Assembly (NCBI GenBank): GCA_003525045.1
Contig: DQGF01000129.1
Location: 1,083-6,708, forward strand
Direction: 5' to 3'
Length of the DNA: 5,626 nt
DNA from: Pseudomonas sp.
Lineage (GTDB): Bacteria; Pseudomonadota; Gammaproteobacteria; Pseudomonadales; Pseudomonadaceae
The notes below the pieces were generated by a model. The model had not been told where the DNA came from. It saw only the letters and a program-made list of their open reading frames with translations, and ran no database searches. How positions within the stretch are numbered: the stretch's first letter is position 1; every line of letters begins with the position of its first letter. Made by a program: the position numbers and the translations under genes. This document shows positions 1 to 5,626 of this stretch, one piece after another.

Positions 1-69
1 TTTTTTTTTTTTTTTTTTATCTCCCCCCCCCCCCCCCCCCCCCCTTTTCCCCCCCCCCCCCCCCCCCCC
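1..69. other. Homopolymer contig end, probable sequencing artefact
   Basis: The first 69 bases are 18 T, then ATCT, 22 C, 4 T and 21 C, with almost no other bases. Normal mixed sequence begins abruptly at 70. Read outward on the minus strand, the tract is poly-G interrupted by short A runs and ending in poly-A. That is what low-signal read ends can produce on two-colour Illumina chemistry, where a dark cycle is called G. It contains no stop codon in the frame of the gene to its right, so a gene caller would extend that gene with false poly-Gly and Lys. I treat these bases as unreliable and not as a biological repeat. Confidence 0.8.
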
Positions 70-1452
70 AGCCGTTGCCGTCATCAGAATCAGGTTTTCG
101 ATGACGTCGAATAGATAGTCCGTGGCTTGCTCCTGCTCACCCTCGGACCAACTGTCGATGCCTTCGTAAATTTGCGCCAGTAACTGAAGCCCCGCGACCG
201 CAAACATCACCTCGCCCACGACCGGAACGAATGAGGAGAAAAACAGCAACGTATTGAGGCCGATAGTTTTATAGGCCTCCAGCCGGTCCAGGCGGGTTTT
301 TTCGTCCTCGTCATCCGTTGGCACCACCAGCAATCGCGCATCAGCGATGACGTGTGCTGAACGTTGGTGAAACATCGCCGTGAACACATCGTCTTTCAGA
401 TCGAACCCGTCGACCGATACGTAGAGACTGTCTTGAGGAAGTGGCGACGACGTATTGGGAGACAACAGCCGGGCATCCAGTTCCGTGAGAAAACCGGGGC
501 GGTCACTCAGCAAGATGAAACGCATGAAAAACTTGCGAAAATCGGCATTTCTCAGACGTTTACTCAGTTCCGTTTCAAAATATTTAAACGACGCATATTC
601 CTTTAGAGGGTGCAGCGGATCCCCCGGCAGGTAAACCACGCATCGGCAATCGTCGTCGGCATGTTCACTGACAGGGCCAACAAACATCACACCCTGCAGC
701 TTTACTTTAAGTAGCTCCAGCCCTTGATAACCTGGCGTGTTATTACCCAGCTTAATCGATGAAGCGGAATCTTTGACCGATTTCAGCATATTATAAACAT
801 CAGCGCTAATATGCTTTTTCATGAAGGCTATATGCATGTCAACTTCAAACTGATCTTTTGCGAACGCAACATATTTCTCACGCAGCTGCTGAGCGTCAAA
901 CAACGCCTTGATGTGATTCTGATACTGCTTACCCAAGTCCAGCGTTCGACAAAGTTGCGCAAACTCATGGGGCTTGATCGACAGGATTTTATTGGACCGG
1001 CCGTCGATGCGCGCGGGAACATAAATCAATGAATTGTCGTTATAGTTACCTGGCTCGGTCTCGCTGGATTCAAAGTTCTCGCACGCTGCCATCAACAGAT
1101 CCCGGTCAATCGGCGTGACGAGCTTTTTCCTCAACCCTAGCAGGCTTGACGTTGAGCGAACATGTTGAAATATCACGCCTTCTATACTTAACGATCTGCG
1201 TAATTGGTCTGACATGGCTTTTGCCAGCAAAGGCCCGCAAAATTTTTCAGGTGATTTCAACTCGTTTAATGCCGTCGCCACCGCGGTTCTAGTCCGATAA
1301 CTTGCCAACAGACTTTTACGCAGGGCGCCACGGACATCAGCGGGAGACTCAAGCACCCAGGAAGGTGCTTGTTGTTTAACAAGAGAGAAGAAAATGCCTT
1401 GTTGTTCTGGCGTCATGGCCGCCAGTGAAGTGTGAGTGGTTTCTACAGACAT
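1..1452 (-). CDS. DUF6543 / dermonecrotic toxin N-terminal-like protein, C-terminus missing
   Basis: This is the N-terminal part of what is probably a very large protein, open at the left edge; the reliable part is 70-1452 (461 codons). The ATG at 1450-1452 follows CTAAGG (1462-1467) with a 9-base spacer. Residues 60-85 carry the L..L.SPEKFCGPLLA pattern, residues 169-180 read TLDLGKQYQNHI, and residues 272-288 read VYLPGDPLHPLKEYASF followed by a KFFMRFI block (305-311). I recognise these as the DUF6543 N-terminal module of Pseudomonas toxin-like proteins. A hydrophobic stretch (about 396-426, with FVPVVGEVMF) and the following EGIDSWSEGE segment (429-438) resemble the membrane-associated part that follows it. 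Known relatives often exceed 1,000 residues and carry a variable C-terminal effector domain, such as a NEL-type ubiquitin ligase or other toxin. That part is missing, so the activity cannot be named. Host-directed toxin is inference. Its AT-rich composition differs from its neighbours and suggests acquisition. Confidence 0.75.
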   Translation of the reverse strand, partial: MSVETTHTSLAAMTPEQQGIFFSLVKQQAPSWVLESPADVRGALRKSLLASYRTRTAVATALNELKSPEKFCGPLLAKAMSDQLRRSLSIEGVIFQHVRSTSSLLGLRKKLVTPIDRDLLMAACENFESSETEPGNYNDNSLIYVPARIDGRSNKILSIKPHEFAQLCRTLDLGKQYQNHIKALFDAQQLREKYVAFAKDQFEVDMHIAFMKKHISADVYNMLKSVKDSASSIKLGNNTPGYQGLELLKVKLQGVMFVGPVSEHADDDCRCVVYLPGDPLHPLKEYASFKYFETELSKRLRNADFRKFFMRFILLSDRPGFLTELDARLLSPNTSSPLPQDSLYVSVDGFDLKDDVFTAMFHQRSAHVIADARLLVVPTDDEDEKTRLDRLEAYKTIGLNTLLFFSSFVPVVGEVMFAVAGLQLLAQIYEGIDSWSEGEQEQATDYLFDVIENLILMTATAGGGGGGGKRGGGGGGGDKKKKKK

Positions 1453-1538
1453 ATTGAACAACCTTAGAACTGATAAGAATAATCAGACTAACGTTGAACT
1501 GTTTTTTTAAAAATGCCGATTAATCGATGAACAAGCAG

Positions 1539-1568
1539 ACTATAGAAACCAGATTACAAAACTATAAA
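1539..1568 (-). promoter_or_regulatory. Possible promoter of the toxin-like gene
   Basis: On the minus strand TATAGT (1539-1544) could be a -10 box and TTTATA (1563-1568) a -35 box, 18 bases apart. Both are imperfect sigma70 matches. They lie about 90-115 bases upstream of the ATG at 1452, in an AT-rich spacer of 201 bases that otherwise shows only the 10-base palindrome CGATTAATCG (1517-1526) and a T7A5 run (1502-1513). In such AT-rich DNA these matches can occur by chance. A separate promoter is reasonable, because sohB ends 201 bases upstream on the same strand. Confidence 0.25.
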
Positions 1569-1610
1569 CTAACTATGTACCGCACCGGGATCGATTCAAG
1601 ATGAAGAGCG

Positions 1611-1635
1611 CTTGTCACCGAACACCAGCGACAAG
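1611..1635 (-). other. Inverted repeat downstream of sohB
   Basis: CTTGTC (1611-1616) and GACAAG (1630-1635) form a 6-bp stem with a 13-base loop, 19 bases past the sohB stop codon in the direction of transcription. No U-tract follows on the minus strand, so it is not a canonical Rho-independent terminator. It might stabilise the 3' end of the sohB transcript or be chance. Confidence 0.2.
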
Positions 1636-1637
1636 GC

Positions 1638-1655
1638 CCTTCTCGAAGGTTTTTT
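1638..1655 (+). terminator. Weak terminator-like hairpin reading on the plus strand
   Basis: CCTTC-TC-GAAGG (1638-1649) is followed directly by six T (1650-1655), which overlap the end of the sohB stop codon region. The shape suits termination of plus-strand transcription, that is antisense to sohB. The stem is only 4-5 bp and no plus-strand gene lies to its left, so its function is doubtful. Confidence 0.2.
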
Positions 1656-2676
1656 ACCAGAAACGTTGCTGGGTCAACCGGCTCCACCAGGTCAGCAAGA
1701 CGCGGTCCACCGAACCGCTGGCCGCCATGCCGATGCGTTCCTGCAGGCTCTTACGTTCGGCGTAATGCAGGTGATAAAGCTCGGATTTTTTCGCCCGTTC
1801 GGCGAGGTATTCATCGCTGGTCTTGAGCTCGTCTACCAGTTGCTTGTCCATCGCCGCGATGCCCAGCCAGATTTCACCGGTGGCGACCTCGTCGATGTCC
1901 AGTTGCGGGCGATAGCGCGAAACAAAGTTCTTGAACAGCTGATGGGTAATGTCCAGGTCTTCCTGAAACTTCTCCCGACCCTTCTCGGTGTTTTCGCCGA
2001 ACACGGTCAGGGTGCGTTTGTATTCGCCGGCGGTCAGGACCTCGAAGTCGATGTCGTGTTTTTTCAGCAGGCGGTTGACGTTCGGCAGCTGCGCCACCAC
2101 GCCGATCGAACCGAGGATCGCGAACGGTGCACTGATGATCTTCTCGCCGATGCACGCCATCATGTAACCGCCGCTGGCGGCCACCTTGTCGATGCACACG
2201 GTCAACGGCACACCCGCGTCGCGGATGCGTGCCAGTTGCGAGGACGCCAGGCCATAGCTATGCACCATGCCACCGCCGCTTTCCAGACGCAGCACCACTT
2301 CATCCTTGGGCGTGGCGAGGGTCAGCAACGCGGTGATTTCGTGGCGCAGGCTTTCCGTGGCCGAGGCCTTGATGTCGCCGTCGAAATCCAGCACGAACAC
2401 CCGGGGTTTGGCCTCGGGTTTCTTCTTTTGCTTTTTCTCGGATTTGGCTTCGACCTTGCGCAGGGCCTTGAGCTGGTCTTTGTCGAGCAAGGTTTGCTCC
2501 AGGCGCTCGCGCAACCCCTTGTAAAAATCATTGAGCTTACTGACCTGCAACTGGCCGGCGGTTTTGCGTCGACCTTTGCTGCGCAATGCCGCAAAACTGG
2601 CCAGGACCACCAGAATGGCGATCACCAGTGTCACGGTCTTGGCCAGGAAAATTGCGTACTCGGCAAAAAACTCCAC
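1654..2676 (-). CDS. sohB: SohB, inner-membrane S49 family serine protease
   Basis: This is a membrane-anchored protease of the SppA/SohB family (S49), which cuts peptides in or near the inner membrane with a Ser-Lys dyad. One hydrophobic segment (about residues 9-30) anchors the N-terminus. A lysine-rich linker (78-90) precedes the peptidase domain (about 92-290), which includes the SGGG turn (133-136), the nucleophile in KVAASGGYMMA (Ser168) and the base in GEYKRTLT (Lys220). The 52-residue spacing between them fits the family. At 340 residues it is near the length of E. coli SohB. The start is GTG at 2674-2676, preceded by AAGGAG (2682-2687) with a 5-base spacer; no better in-frame start is visible. 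E. coli sohB is known as a multicopy suppressor of htrA (degP) growth defects; the natural substrate is not evident here. The gene is divergent from the phosphatase gene, with 190 bases between the starts, and appears intact. The 386-residue antisense open frame is a shadow. Confidence 0.93.
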   Translation of the reverse strand: MEFFAEYAIFLAKTVTLVIAILVVLASFAALRSKGRRKTAGQLQVSKLNDFYKGLRERLEQTLLDKDQLKALRKVEAKSEKKQKKKPEAKPRVFVLDFDGDIKASATESLRHEITALLTLATPKDEVVLRLESGGGMVHSYGLASSQLARIRDAGVPLTVCIDKVAASGGYMMACIGEKIISAPFAILGSIGVVAQLPNVNRLLKKHDIDFEVLTAGEYKRTLTVFGENTEKGREKFQEDLDITHQLFKNFVSRYRPQLDIDEVATGEIWLGIAAMDKQLVDELKTSDEYLAERAKKSELYHLHYAERKSLQERIGMAASGSVDRVLLTWWSRLTQQRFW

Positions 2677-2758
2677 AATGACTCCTTCAATACGATGCGC
2701 TGCATAAACGCGCGCGCGATACGCTCAGCATACCCATGCGCCGGCCCGCCGACCAGCC

Positions 2759-2777
2759 TAACGGGCCTGTAACGGGC
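2759..2777. repeat. Short direct repeat in the sohB/phosphatase divergent spacer
   Basis: TAACGGGC occurs at 2759-2766 and again at 2770-2777, a start-to-start distance of 11 bases (about one helix turn). It lies in the spacer between two divergent genes, where a regulator could bind. No known operator was recognised and an 8-base repeat may be chance. Confidence 0.3.
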
Positions 2778-2803
2778 ATTTCAAACAAGCGTATGTTTTT
2801 TCA

Positions 2804-2832
2804 TTGACAGCTCACCGCCATCCTCATAACCT
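2804..2832 (+). promoter_or_regulatory. Probable sigma70-type promoter of the phosphatase-SCP2 pair
   Basis: A perfect TTGACA (2804-2809) is followed by CATAAC (2825-2830, 15-base spacer) or TAACCT (2827-2832, 17-base spacer) as imperfect -10 boxes. The TSS would fall near 2836-2840, about 30 bases before the GTG start at 2867. The same TTG could be read as an upstream in-frame start codon, but it has no Shine-Dalgarno sequence in front and is better explained as the -35 box. Confidence 0.4.
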
Positions 2833-2866
2833 CGCCGAACCTTCAACGTACCGGGATGACGCGGAC

Positions 2867-3577
2867 GTGGGCAGTATCTATTTGATTCGACATGGCCAGG
2901 CCTCCTTTGGTGCAGACGACTATGACGTCCTGTCGCCGACCGGTATTCGCCAGGCAGAAGTCCTCGGCCAGCACCTGGCCGAGCTGGGCATCAGCTTCGA
3001 TCGTTGCCTCTCGGGCGACCTGCGGCGTCAACAACACACGGCCAACAGCGCCCTGGAACAGTTCACCGCGGTGGGCCTGCCGGTGCCGATCCTGGAAACC
3101 GATTGCGCCTTCAACGAATTCGACGCTGACGCGGTGATCCGCGCGCTGCTGCCGGCCATGCTGGAAGACGAACCCGAAGCGCTGGACATTCTGCGCAATG
3201 CCGCGCAAAACCGCGCCGAGTTCCAGCGCATCTTCGCGCTGATCATCGAGCGCTGGCTGGCCGGGACCTATGACACACCCGGCCTGGAAAGCTGGCTGGG
3301 GTTTGTCGAACGGGTGCAAGCCGGTCTGCAACGTATCCTCGATCAGGCCGACAACACCCAGAAAATCGCCGTGTTCACCTCTGGCGGCACCATCACTGCC
3401 CTGCTCCACCTCATTACGCAAATGCCGGCCAGGCAGGCATTCGAACTGAACTGGCAAATCGTCAACACCTCGCTCAACCTGCTGAAGTTCCGTGGTCGCG
3501 AGGTGGCGCTGTCTTCTTTCAACAGTCATGCGCACCTGCTGCTGTTGAAAGCCCCGGAACTCATCACGTTTCGCTGA
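2867..3577 (+). CDS. Histidine phosphatase family protein (phosphoglycerate mutase-like)
   Basis: This is a cytoplasmic histidine phosphatase superfamily protein of 236 residues; the substrate is unknown. The phosphate-accepting motif is at the start: YLIRHGQAS, with Arg8, His9 and Gly10. SGDLRRQQHTA (49-59) supplies the second pocket arginine and NEFD (83-86) an acidic residue. The block normally carrying the second catalytic histidine (usually SHGG) reads FTSGGTITAL (170-179), so Ser172 stands in that place. The C-terminus has NTSLNLL (200-206) and NSHAHL (219-224), as in relatives. I chose GTG 2867 because it gives MGSIYLIRHG, the usual start of Pseudomonas relatives. An in-frame TTG at 2804 would add 21 low-complexity residues, lacks a ribosome site and coincides with a good -35 box. 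The Shine-Dalgarno before 2867 is weak (GGGA at 2853-2856). The SCP2 gene follows 50 bases downstream and is probably co-transcribed. CobC-like, SixA-like or broad-specificity roles cannot be told apart from sequence. Confidence 0.85.
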   Translation: MGSIYLIRHGQASFGADDYDVLSPTGIRQAEVLGQHLAELGISFDRCLSGDLRRQQHTANSALEQFTAVGLPVPILETDCAFNEFDADAVIRALLPAMLEDEPEALDILRNAAQNRAEFQRIFALIIERWLAGTYDTPGLESWLGFVERVQAGLQRILDQADNTQKIAVFTSGGTITALLHLITQMPARQAFELNWQIVNTSLNLLKFRGREVALSSFNSHAHLLLLKAPELITFR

Positions 3578-3627
3578 GTCCGGATTATTGTGACCCAGGC
3601 TGTAATCACCCAAATAAGGATCAAACC

Positions 3628-3942
3628 ATGACCTCCGTAGCTGATGCCGTACAAGCAATGAAAGCCAAGTTCAACCCAGCCGCTGCTGCCGGTCTGGACC
3701 TGGTATTCGGTTTCCGCATCGACGACACCAAGAACTTTTCGCTGATCGTCAAGGACAGCACCTGCGAGCTCAAGGAAGGCGAGAACCCGGACGCCCAGGT
3801 GACCCTGGTGATGGACGGCGCAACCCTGGAAGGCATCGTCAGCGGCGAAACCGACGGCATGCAAGCGTTCATGGGCGGCAAACTGCGCGCTGAAGGCGAC
3901 ATGATGCTGGCCATGAAACTGTCCGAGCTGTTCCCGGCCTAA
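3628..3942 (+). CDS. SCP2 sterol-binding domain protein
   Basis: This 104-residue protein is a free-standing SCP2 (sterol carrier protein 2) domain and nothing else. The family forms a hydrophobic tunnel that binds lipids or fatty acyl-CoA; the bacterial ligand is not known. The family pattern is clear in the second half: NPDAQVTLVMDGATLEGI (53-70), then the FMGGKLRAEGD helix block (81-91) and LAMKLSELF (94-102). There is no signal peptide or membrane segment, so it should be cytosolic. The ATG is well supported by AAGGA (3616-3620) with a 7-base spacer. It lies 50 bases after the phosphatase gene with no terminator between them, and is followed by two hairpins, so it is probably the last gene of a two-gene unit. 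Codon use matches its GC-rich neighbours. Confidence 0.9.
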   Translation: MTSVADAVQAMKAKFNPAAAAGLDLVFGFRIDDTKNFSLIVKDSTCELKEGENPDAQVTLVMDGATLEGIVSGETDGMQAFMGGKLRAEGDMMLAMKLSELFPA

Positions 3943-3951
3943 GCGTGTCGT

Positions 3952-3968
3952 CCCCCGCCCTTCGGGGG
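3952..3968 (+). other. GC-rich hairpin after the SCP2 gene
   Basis: CCCCCG (3952-3957) pairs with CGGGGG (3963-3968) across a 5-base loop, starting 10 bases after the SCP2 stop codon. No T-tract follows, so alone it is not a typical terminator. It may protect the transcript 3' end or act together with the stronger hairpin 15 bases downstream. Confidence 0.45.
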
Positions 3969-3983
3969 CACCCCTGGCTGCAA

Positions 3984-4019
3984 ACGAATCCCGCCCCTCG
4001 TGGCGGGATTCGTCGTTTT
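3984..4019 (+). terminator. Rho-independent terminator of the phosphatase-SCP2 unit
   Basis: ACGAATCCCGCC (3984-3995) and GGCGGGATTCGT (4002-4013) form a perfect 12-bp stem with a 6-base loop. It is followed by CGTTTT, whose four T (4016-4019) make a short U-tract. It lies 41 bases past the SCP2 stop and ahead of the next gene on the same strand, so it separates the two transcription units. Confidence 0.8.
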
Positions 4020-4056
4020 CCGCCAGTGGAAAACCGCTACCTGCGGATTTGCGGTC

Positions 4057-4062
4057 TATATT
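4057..4062 (+). promoter_or_regulatory. Possible -10 box for the amidohydrolase gene
   Basis: TATATT (4057-4062) is a good -10 match about 77 bases before the amidohydrolase ATG and downstream of the terminator. No convincing -35 box lies 16-18 bases upstream, and no sigma54-type GG-N10-GC element was found. The promoter is therefore only suggested. Confidence 0.25.
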
Positions 4063-4138
4063 CCTTCTGGCCGCATGCGTCAGACATCGGCTGTTTGCCC
4101 TCGCTTTTTTATGAAGAGCCTTTGCGCGGAGCATTGCC

Positions 4139-5626
4139 ATGAGCCCACCTGACAACCACGACGGTTTCCACCGCCGACGCGTACTGCAAGGCCTTTCGAC
4201 AGGCGCCGTCGGTGCCTGGATCAGCCCACTGCCAGCAGGGAGTAAAACCATGCCCGATGCCCCGGCCGACCTCATTTTGTACAACGGACGCCTGCACACC
4301 GTCGATCGCAAGAAACCCCAGGCCAGCGCCGTCGCGATCAAGGACGGTCGCTTCGTGGTGGTTGGCAGCGATGCCCAGGCCATGGCCCTGCAAGGCCCCG
4401 GCACGCAAATTATCGACCTGCACGGTCGCACGGTGATTCCCGGCCTCAACGACTCGCACCTGCACTTGATCCGCGGCGGTTTGAACTACAACCTCGAACT
4501 GCGCTGGGAAGGCGTGCCGTCACTGGTGGATGCGTTGCGCATGCTCAAGGACCAGGCGGACCGCACGTCGACACCACAATGGGTGCGCGTGGTCGGTGGC
4601 TGGAACGAGTTCCAGTTCGCCGAAAAGCGCCTGCCAACCATCGATGAACTGAACAAGGCGGCGCCGGACACACCGGTGTTCGTACTGCACCTCTACGACC
4701 GCGCCCTGCTCAACCGCGCCGCGTTGAAAGTGGTGGGCTACACCCGTGACACGCCGAATCCACCGGGTGGTGAAATCCAGCGCGACACCCATGGCGATCC
4801 GACCGGCATGCTGATCGCCCGTCCCAACGCGATGATTCTCTACTCGACCCTGGCCAAGGGGCCGAAGTTGCCGCTGGAATACCAGGTCAACTCGACCCGC
4901 CAGTTCATGCGTGAACTCAATCGCCTGGGGGTGACCAGCGCCATCGATGCCGGCGGCGGTTATCAGAATTACCCGGACGACTATCAGGTCATTCAGCAAC
5001 TGGCCAACGACCAACAGCTCACGGTGCGCATCGCCTACAACTTGTTCACGCAGAAACCCAAGGAAGAGCTGACCGACTTCAAGAACTGGACCAACACCTC
5101 CCACTACGGCCAGGGCGACGACTTCCTGCGCCACAACGGTGCCGGGGAAATGCTGGTGTTCTCGGCGGCGGATTTCGAAGACTTCCTCGAACCACGTCCC
5201 GACCTGCCACACACCATGGAGCAGGAACTGGAACCGGTGGTCCGGCATCTGGTGGAGCAACGCTGGCCATTCCGCCTGCACGCCACGTACAACGAATCCA
5301 TCAGCCGCATGCTCGACGTGTTCGAGAGGGTCAATCGCGACATCCCGTTCGACGGCTTGCCGTGGTTTTTCGATCACGCTGAAACCATTACCCCGCAGAA
5401 CATCGAGCGCGTCAAAGCCCTGGGTGGCGGCATCGCCATCCAGGATCGCATGGCGTTTCAGGGTGAATACTTCGTCGAGCGCTACGGCGCCAAGGCCGCC
5501 GAACACACACCGCCCATTGCGCGCATGCTCGCTGAAGGCCTCCCGGTGGGCGCCGGCACGGACGCCACCCGGGTGTCCAGCTACAACCCCTGGACCTCGC
5601 TCTACTGGCTGGTCAGCGGCCGCACC
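4139..5626 (+). CDS. YtcJ-type amidohydrolase with twin-arginine N-terminus, C-terminus missing
   Basis: This is a metal-dependent hydrolase of the amidohydrolase superfamily (Amidohydro_3, YtcJ/NfdA-like); 496 codons are visible and the frame is open at the right edge. Residues 43-104 form the beta-sandwich lead (ADLILYNGRLHTVD, then GRTVIPGLNDSH). Metal ligands by motif are His107 and His109 (DSHLHL), His381 (RLHATYN), His413 (FDHAETI) and Asp475 (GAGTDAT). The N-terminus HRRRVLQGLSTGAVG fits a Tat signal (Arg12-Arg13, Leu16), but the hydrophobic part is modest and the cleavage site unclear. The first ATG has GGAG (4128-4131) with a 7-base spacer. A second in-frame ATG at 4250 (Met38) has its own strong site. 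Family members of this kind usually run to roughly 550-650 residues, so perhaps 50-150 are lost. Substrate cannot be inferred; relatives act on N-substituted formamides or other amides. The gene stands behind a terminator and is likely transcribed on its own. The 328-residue antisense frame is a shadow. Confidence 0.88.
   Translation, partial: MSPPDNHDGFHRRRVLQGLSTGAVGAWISPLPAGSKTMPDAPADLILYNGRLHTVDRKKPQASAVAIKDGRFVVVGSDAQAMALQGPGTQIIDLHGRTVIPGLNDSHLHLIRGGLNYNLELRWEGVPSLVDALRMLKDQADRTSTPQWVRVVGGWNEFQFAEKRLPTIDELNKAAPDTPVFVLHLYDRALLNRAALKVVGYTRDTPNPPGGEIQRDTHGDPTGMLIARPNAMILYSTLAKGPKLPLEYQVNSTRQFMRELNRLGVTSAIDAGGGYQNYPDDYQVIQQLANDQQLTVRIAYNLFTQKPKEELTDFKNWTNTSHYGQGDDFLRHNGAGEMLVFSAADFEDFLEPRPDLPHTMEQELEPVVRHLVEQRWPFRLHATYNESISRMLDVFERVNRDIPFDGLPWFFDHAETITPQNIERVKALGGGIAIQDRMAFQGEYFVERYGAKAAEHTPPIARMLAEGLPVGAGTDATRVSSYNPWTSLYWLVSGRT
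4237..4242 (+). promoter_or_regulatory. Internal Shine-Dalgarno before in-frame ATG 4250
   Basis: AGGGAG lies 7 bases ahead of the ATG at 4250-4252, which is in frame with the amidohydrolase and gives a protein starting MPDAPADLILYNG, just before the catalytic fold and without the twin-arginine segment. The site is at least as good as the GGAG in front of the ATG at 4139. It could be an alternative or even the main start. Confidence 0.45.

Noticed and set aside
364..606. 80-residue plus-strand frame, and other short frames across 207-1032
   Set aside because: They are shadows of the toxin-like gene, which is open on the minus strand from 1452 to the left edge and carries the DUF6543 blocks.
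1517..1526. 10-base palindrome CGATTAATCG
   Set aside because: A single 10-base palindrome in an AT-rich spacer is expected often by chance, and no known operator was recognised.
2708..2718. Alternating CG run upstream of sohB
   Set aside because: Too short to support a structural (Z-DNA) or regulatory claim in a GC-rich genome.
1612..2772. 386-residue plus-strand open frame
   Set aside because: It is antisense to sohB, whose protein shows intact family motifs and a good ribosome site. The antisense product has no recognisable domain, and long antisense frames are common in GC-rich genes.
2843..3658. 271-residue minus-strand open frame
   Set aside because: It is antisense to the phosphatase gene and overlaps the start of the SCP2 gene. 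It shows no family resemblance.
4111..4152. 13-codon ORF (MKSLCAEHCHEPT) overlapping the amidohydrolase start
   Set aside because: It starts after a T-run with no Shine-Dalgarno sequence and has no leader-peptide pattern such as repeated codons followed by an attenuator.
3526..4449. 307-residue minus-strand open frame
   Set aside because: It spans antisense of three plus-strand genes and a strong terminator and has no domain features, so it is chance.
4520..5506. 328-residue minus-strand open frame
   Set aside because: It is a shadow of the amidohydrolase gene, which carries all expected metal ligands on the plus strand. The antisense product is low-complexity and unrecognised.

Overview
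The window looks like part of a Pseudomonas chromosome, most likely the P. fluorescens group. This rests on the GC-rich coding style of the right three quarters (a sampled line near 3181 is about 63% GC), on Pseudomonas-like versions of SohB, a histidine phosphatase and an SCP2 protein, and on a toxin-like gene of a family best known from this genus. The assignment comes from recognising protein families, not from any marker gene. Both ends cut through genes, so the window holds three complete and two partial genes. No tRNA, rRNA, CRISPR array, insertion sequence or origin was seen.

Left part (1-1452, minus strand): the N-terminal 461 or so codons of a large DUF6543 (dermonecrotic toxin N-terminal-like) protein. 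It runs off the left edge into 69 bases of poly-T and poly-C that look like a sequencing or assembly artefact. The gene and its upstream spacer (1453-1653) are more AT-rich than the rest of the window (a sampled line near 841 is about 43% GC), so it looks like an accessory gene placed beside a housekeeping gene.

Middle part (1654-3942): sohB, encoding a membrane-anchored S49-family protease, is on the minus strand. It is divergent from a plus-strand pair: a histidine phosphatase family protein (GTG start at 2867) and a 104-residue free-standing SCP2 sterol-carrier-like protein 50 bases downstream. The pair is probably one transcript and ends at two hairpins, the second a strong Rho-independent terminator (3984-4019).

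Right part (4139-5626, plus strand): the first 496 codons of a YtcJ-type amidohydrolase, cut by the right edge. Its N-terminus carries a twin-arginine motif. A second well-spaced Shine-Dalgarno/ATG pair lies inside the reading frame, just after the putative signal peptide, so exported and cytoplasmic forms are both conceivable.

The genes do not form one evident pathway. I see no clear new multi-gene system. The items most worth following are the truncated toxin-like gene, the double start of the amidohydrolase, and the histidine phosphatase whose usual second catalytic-histidine motif reads TSGG.
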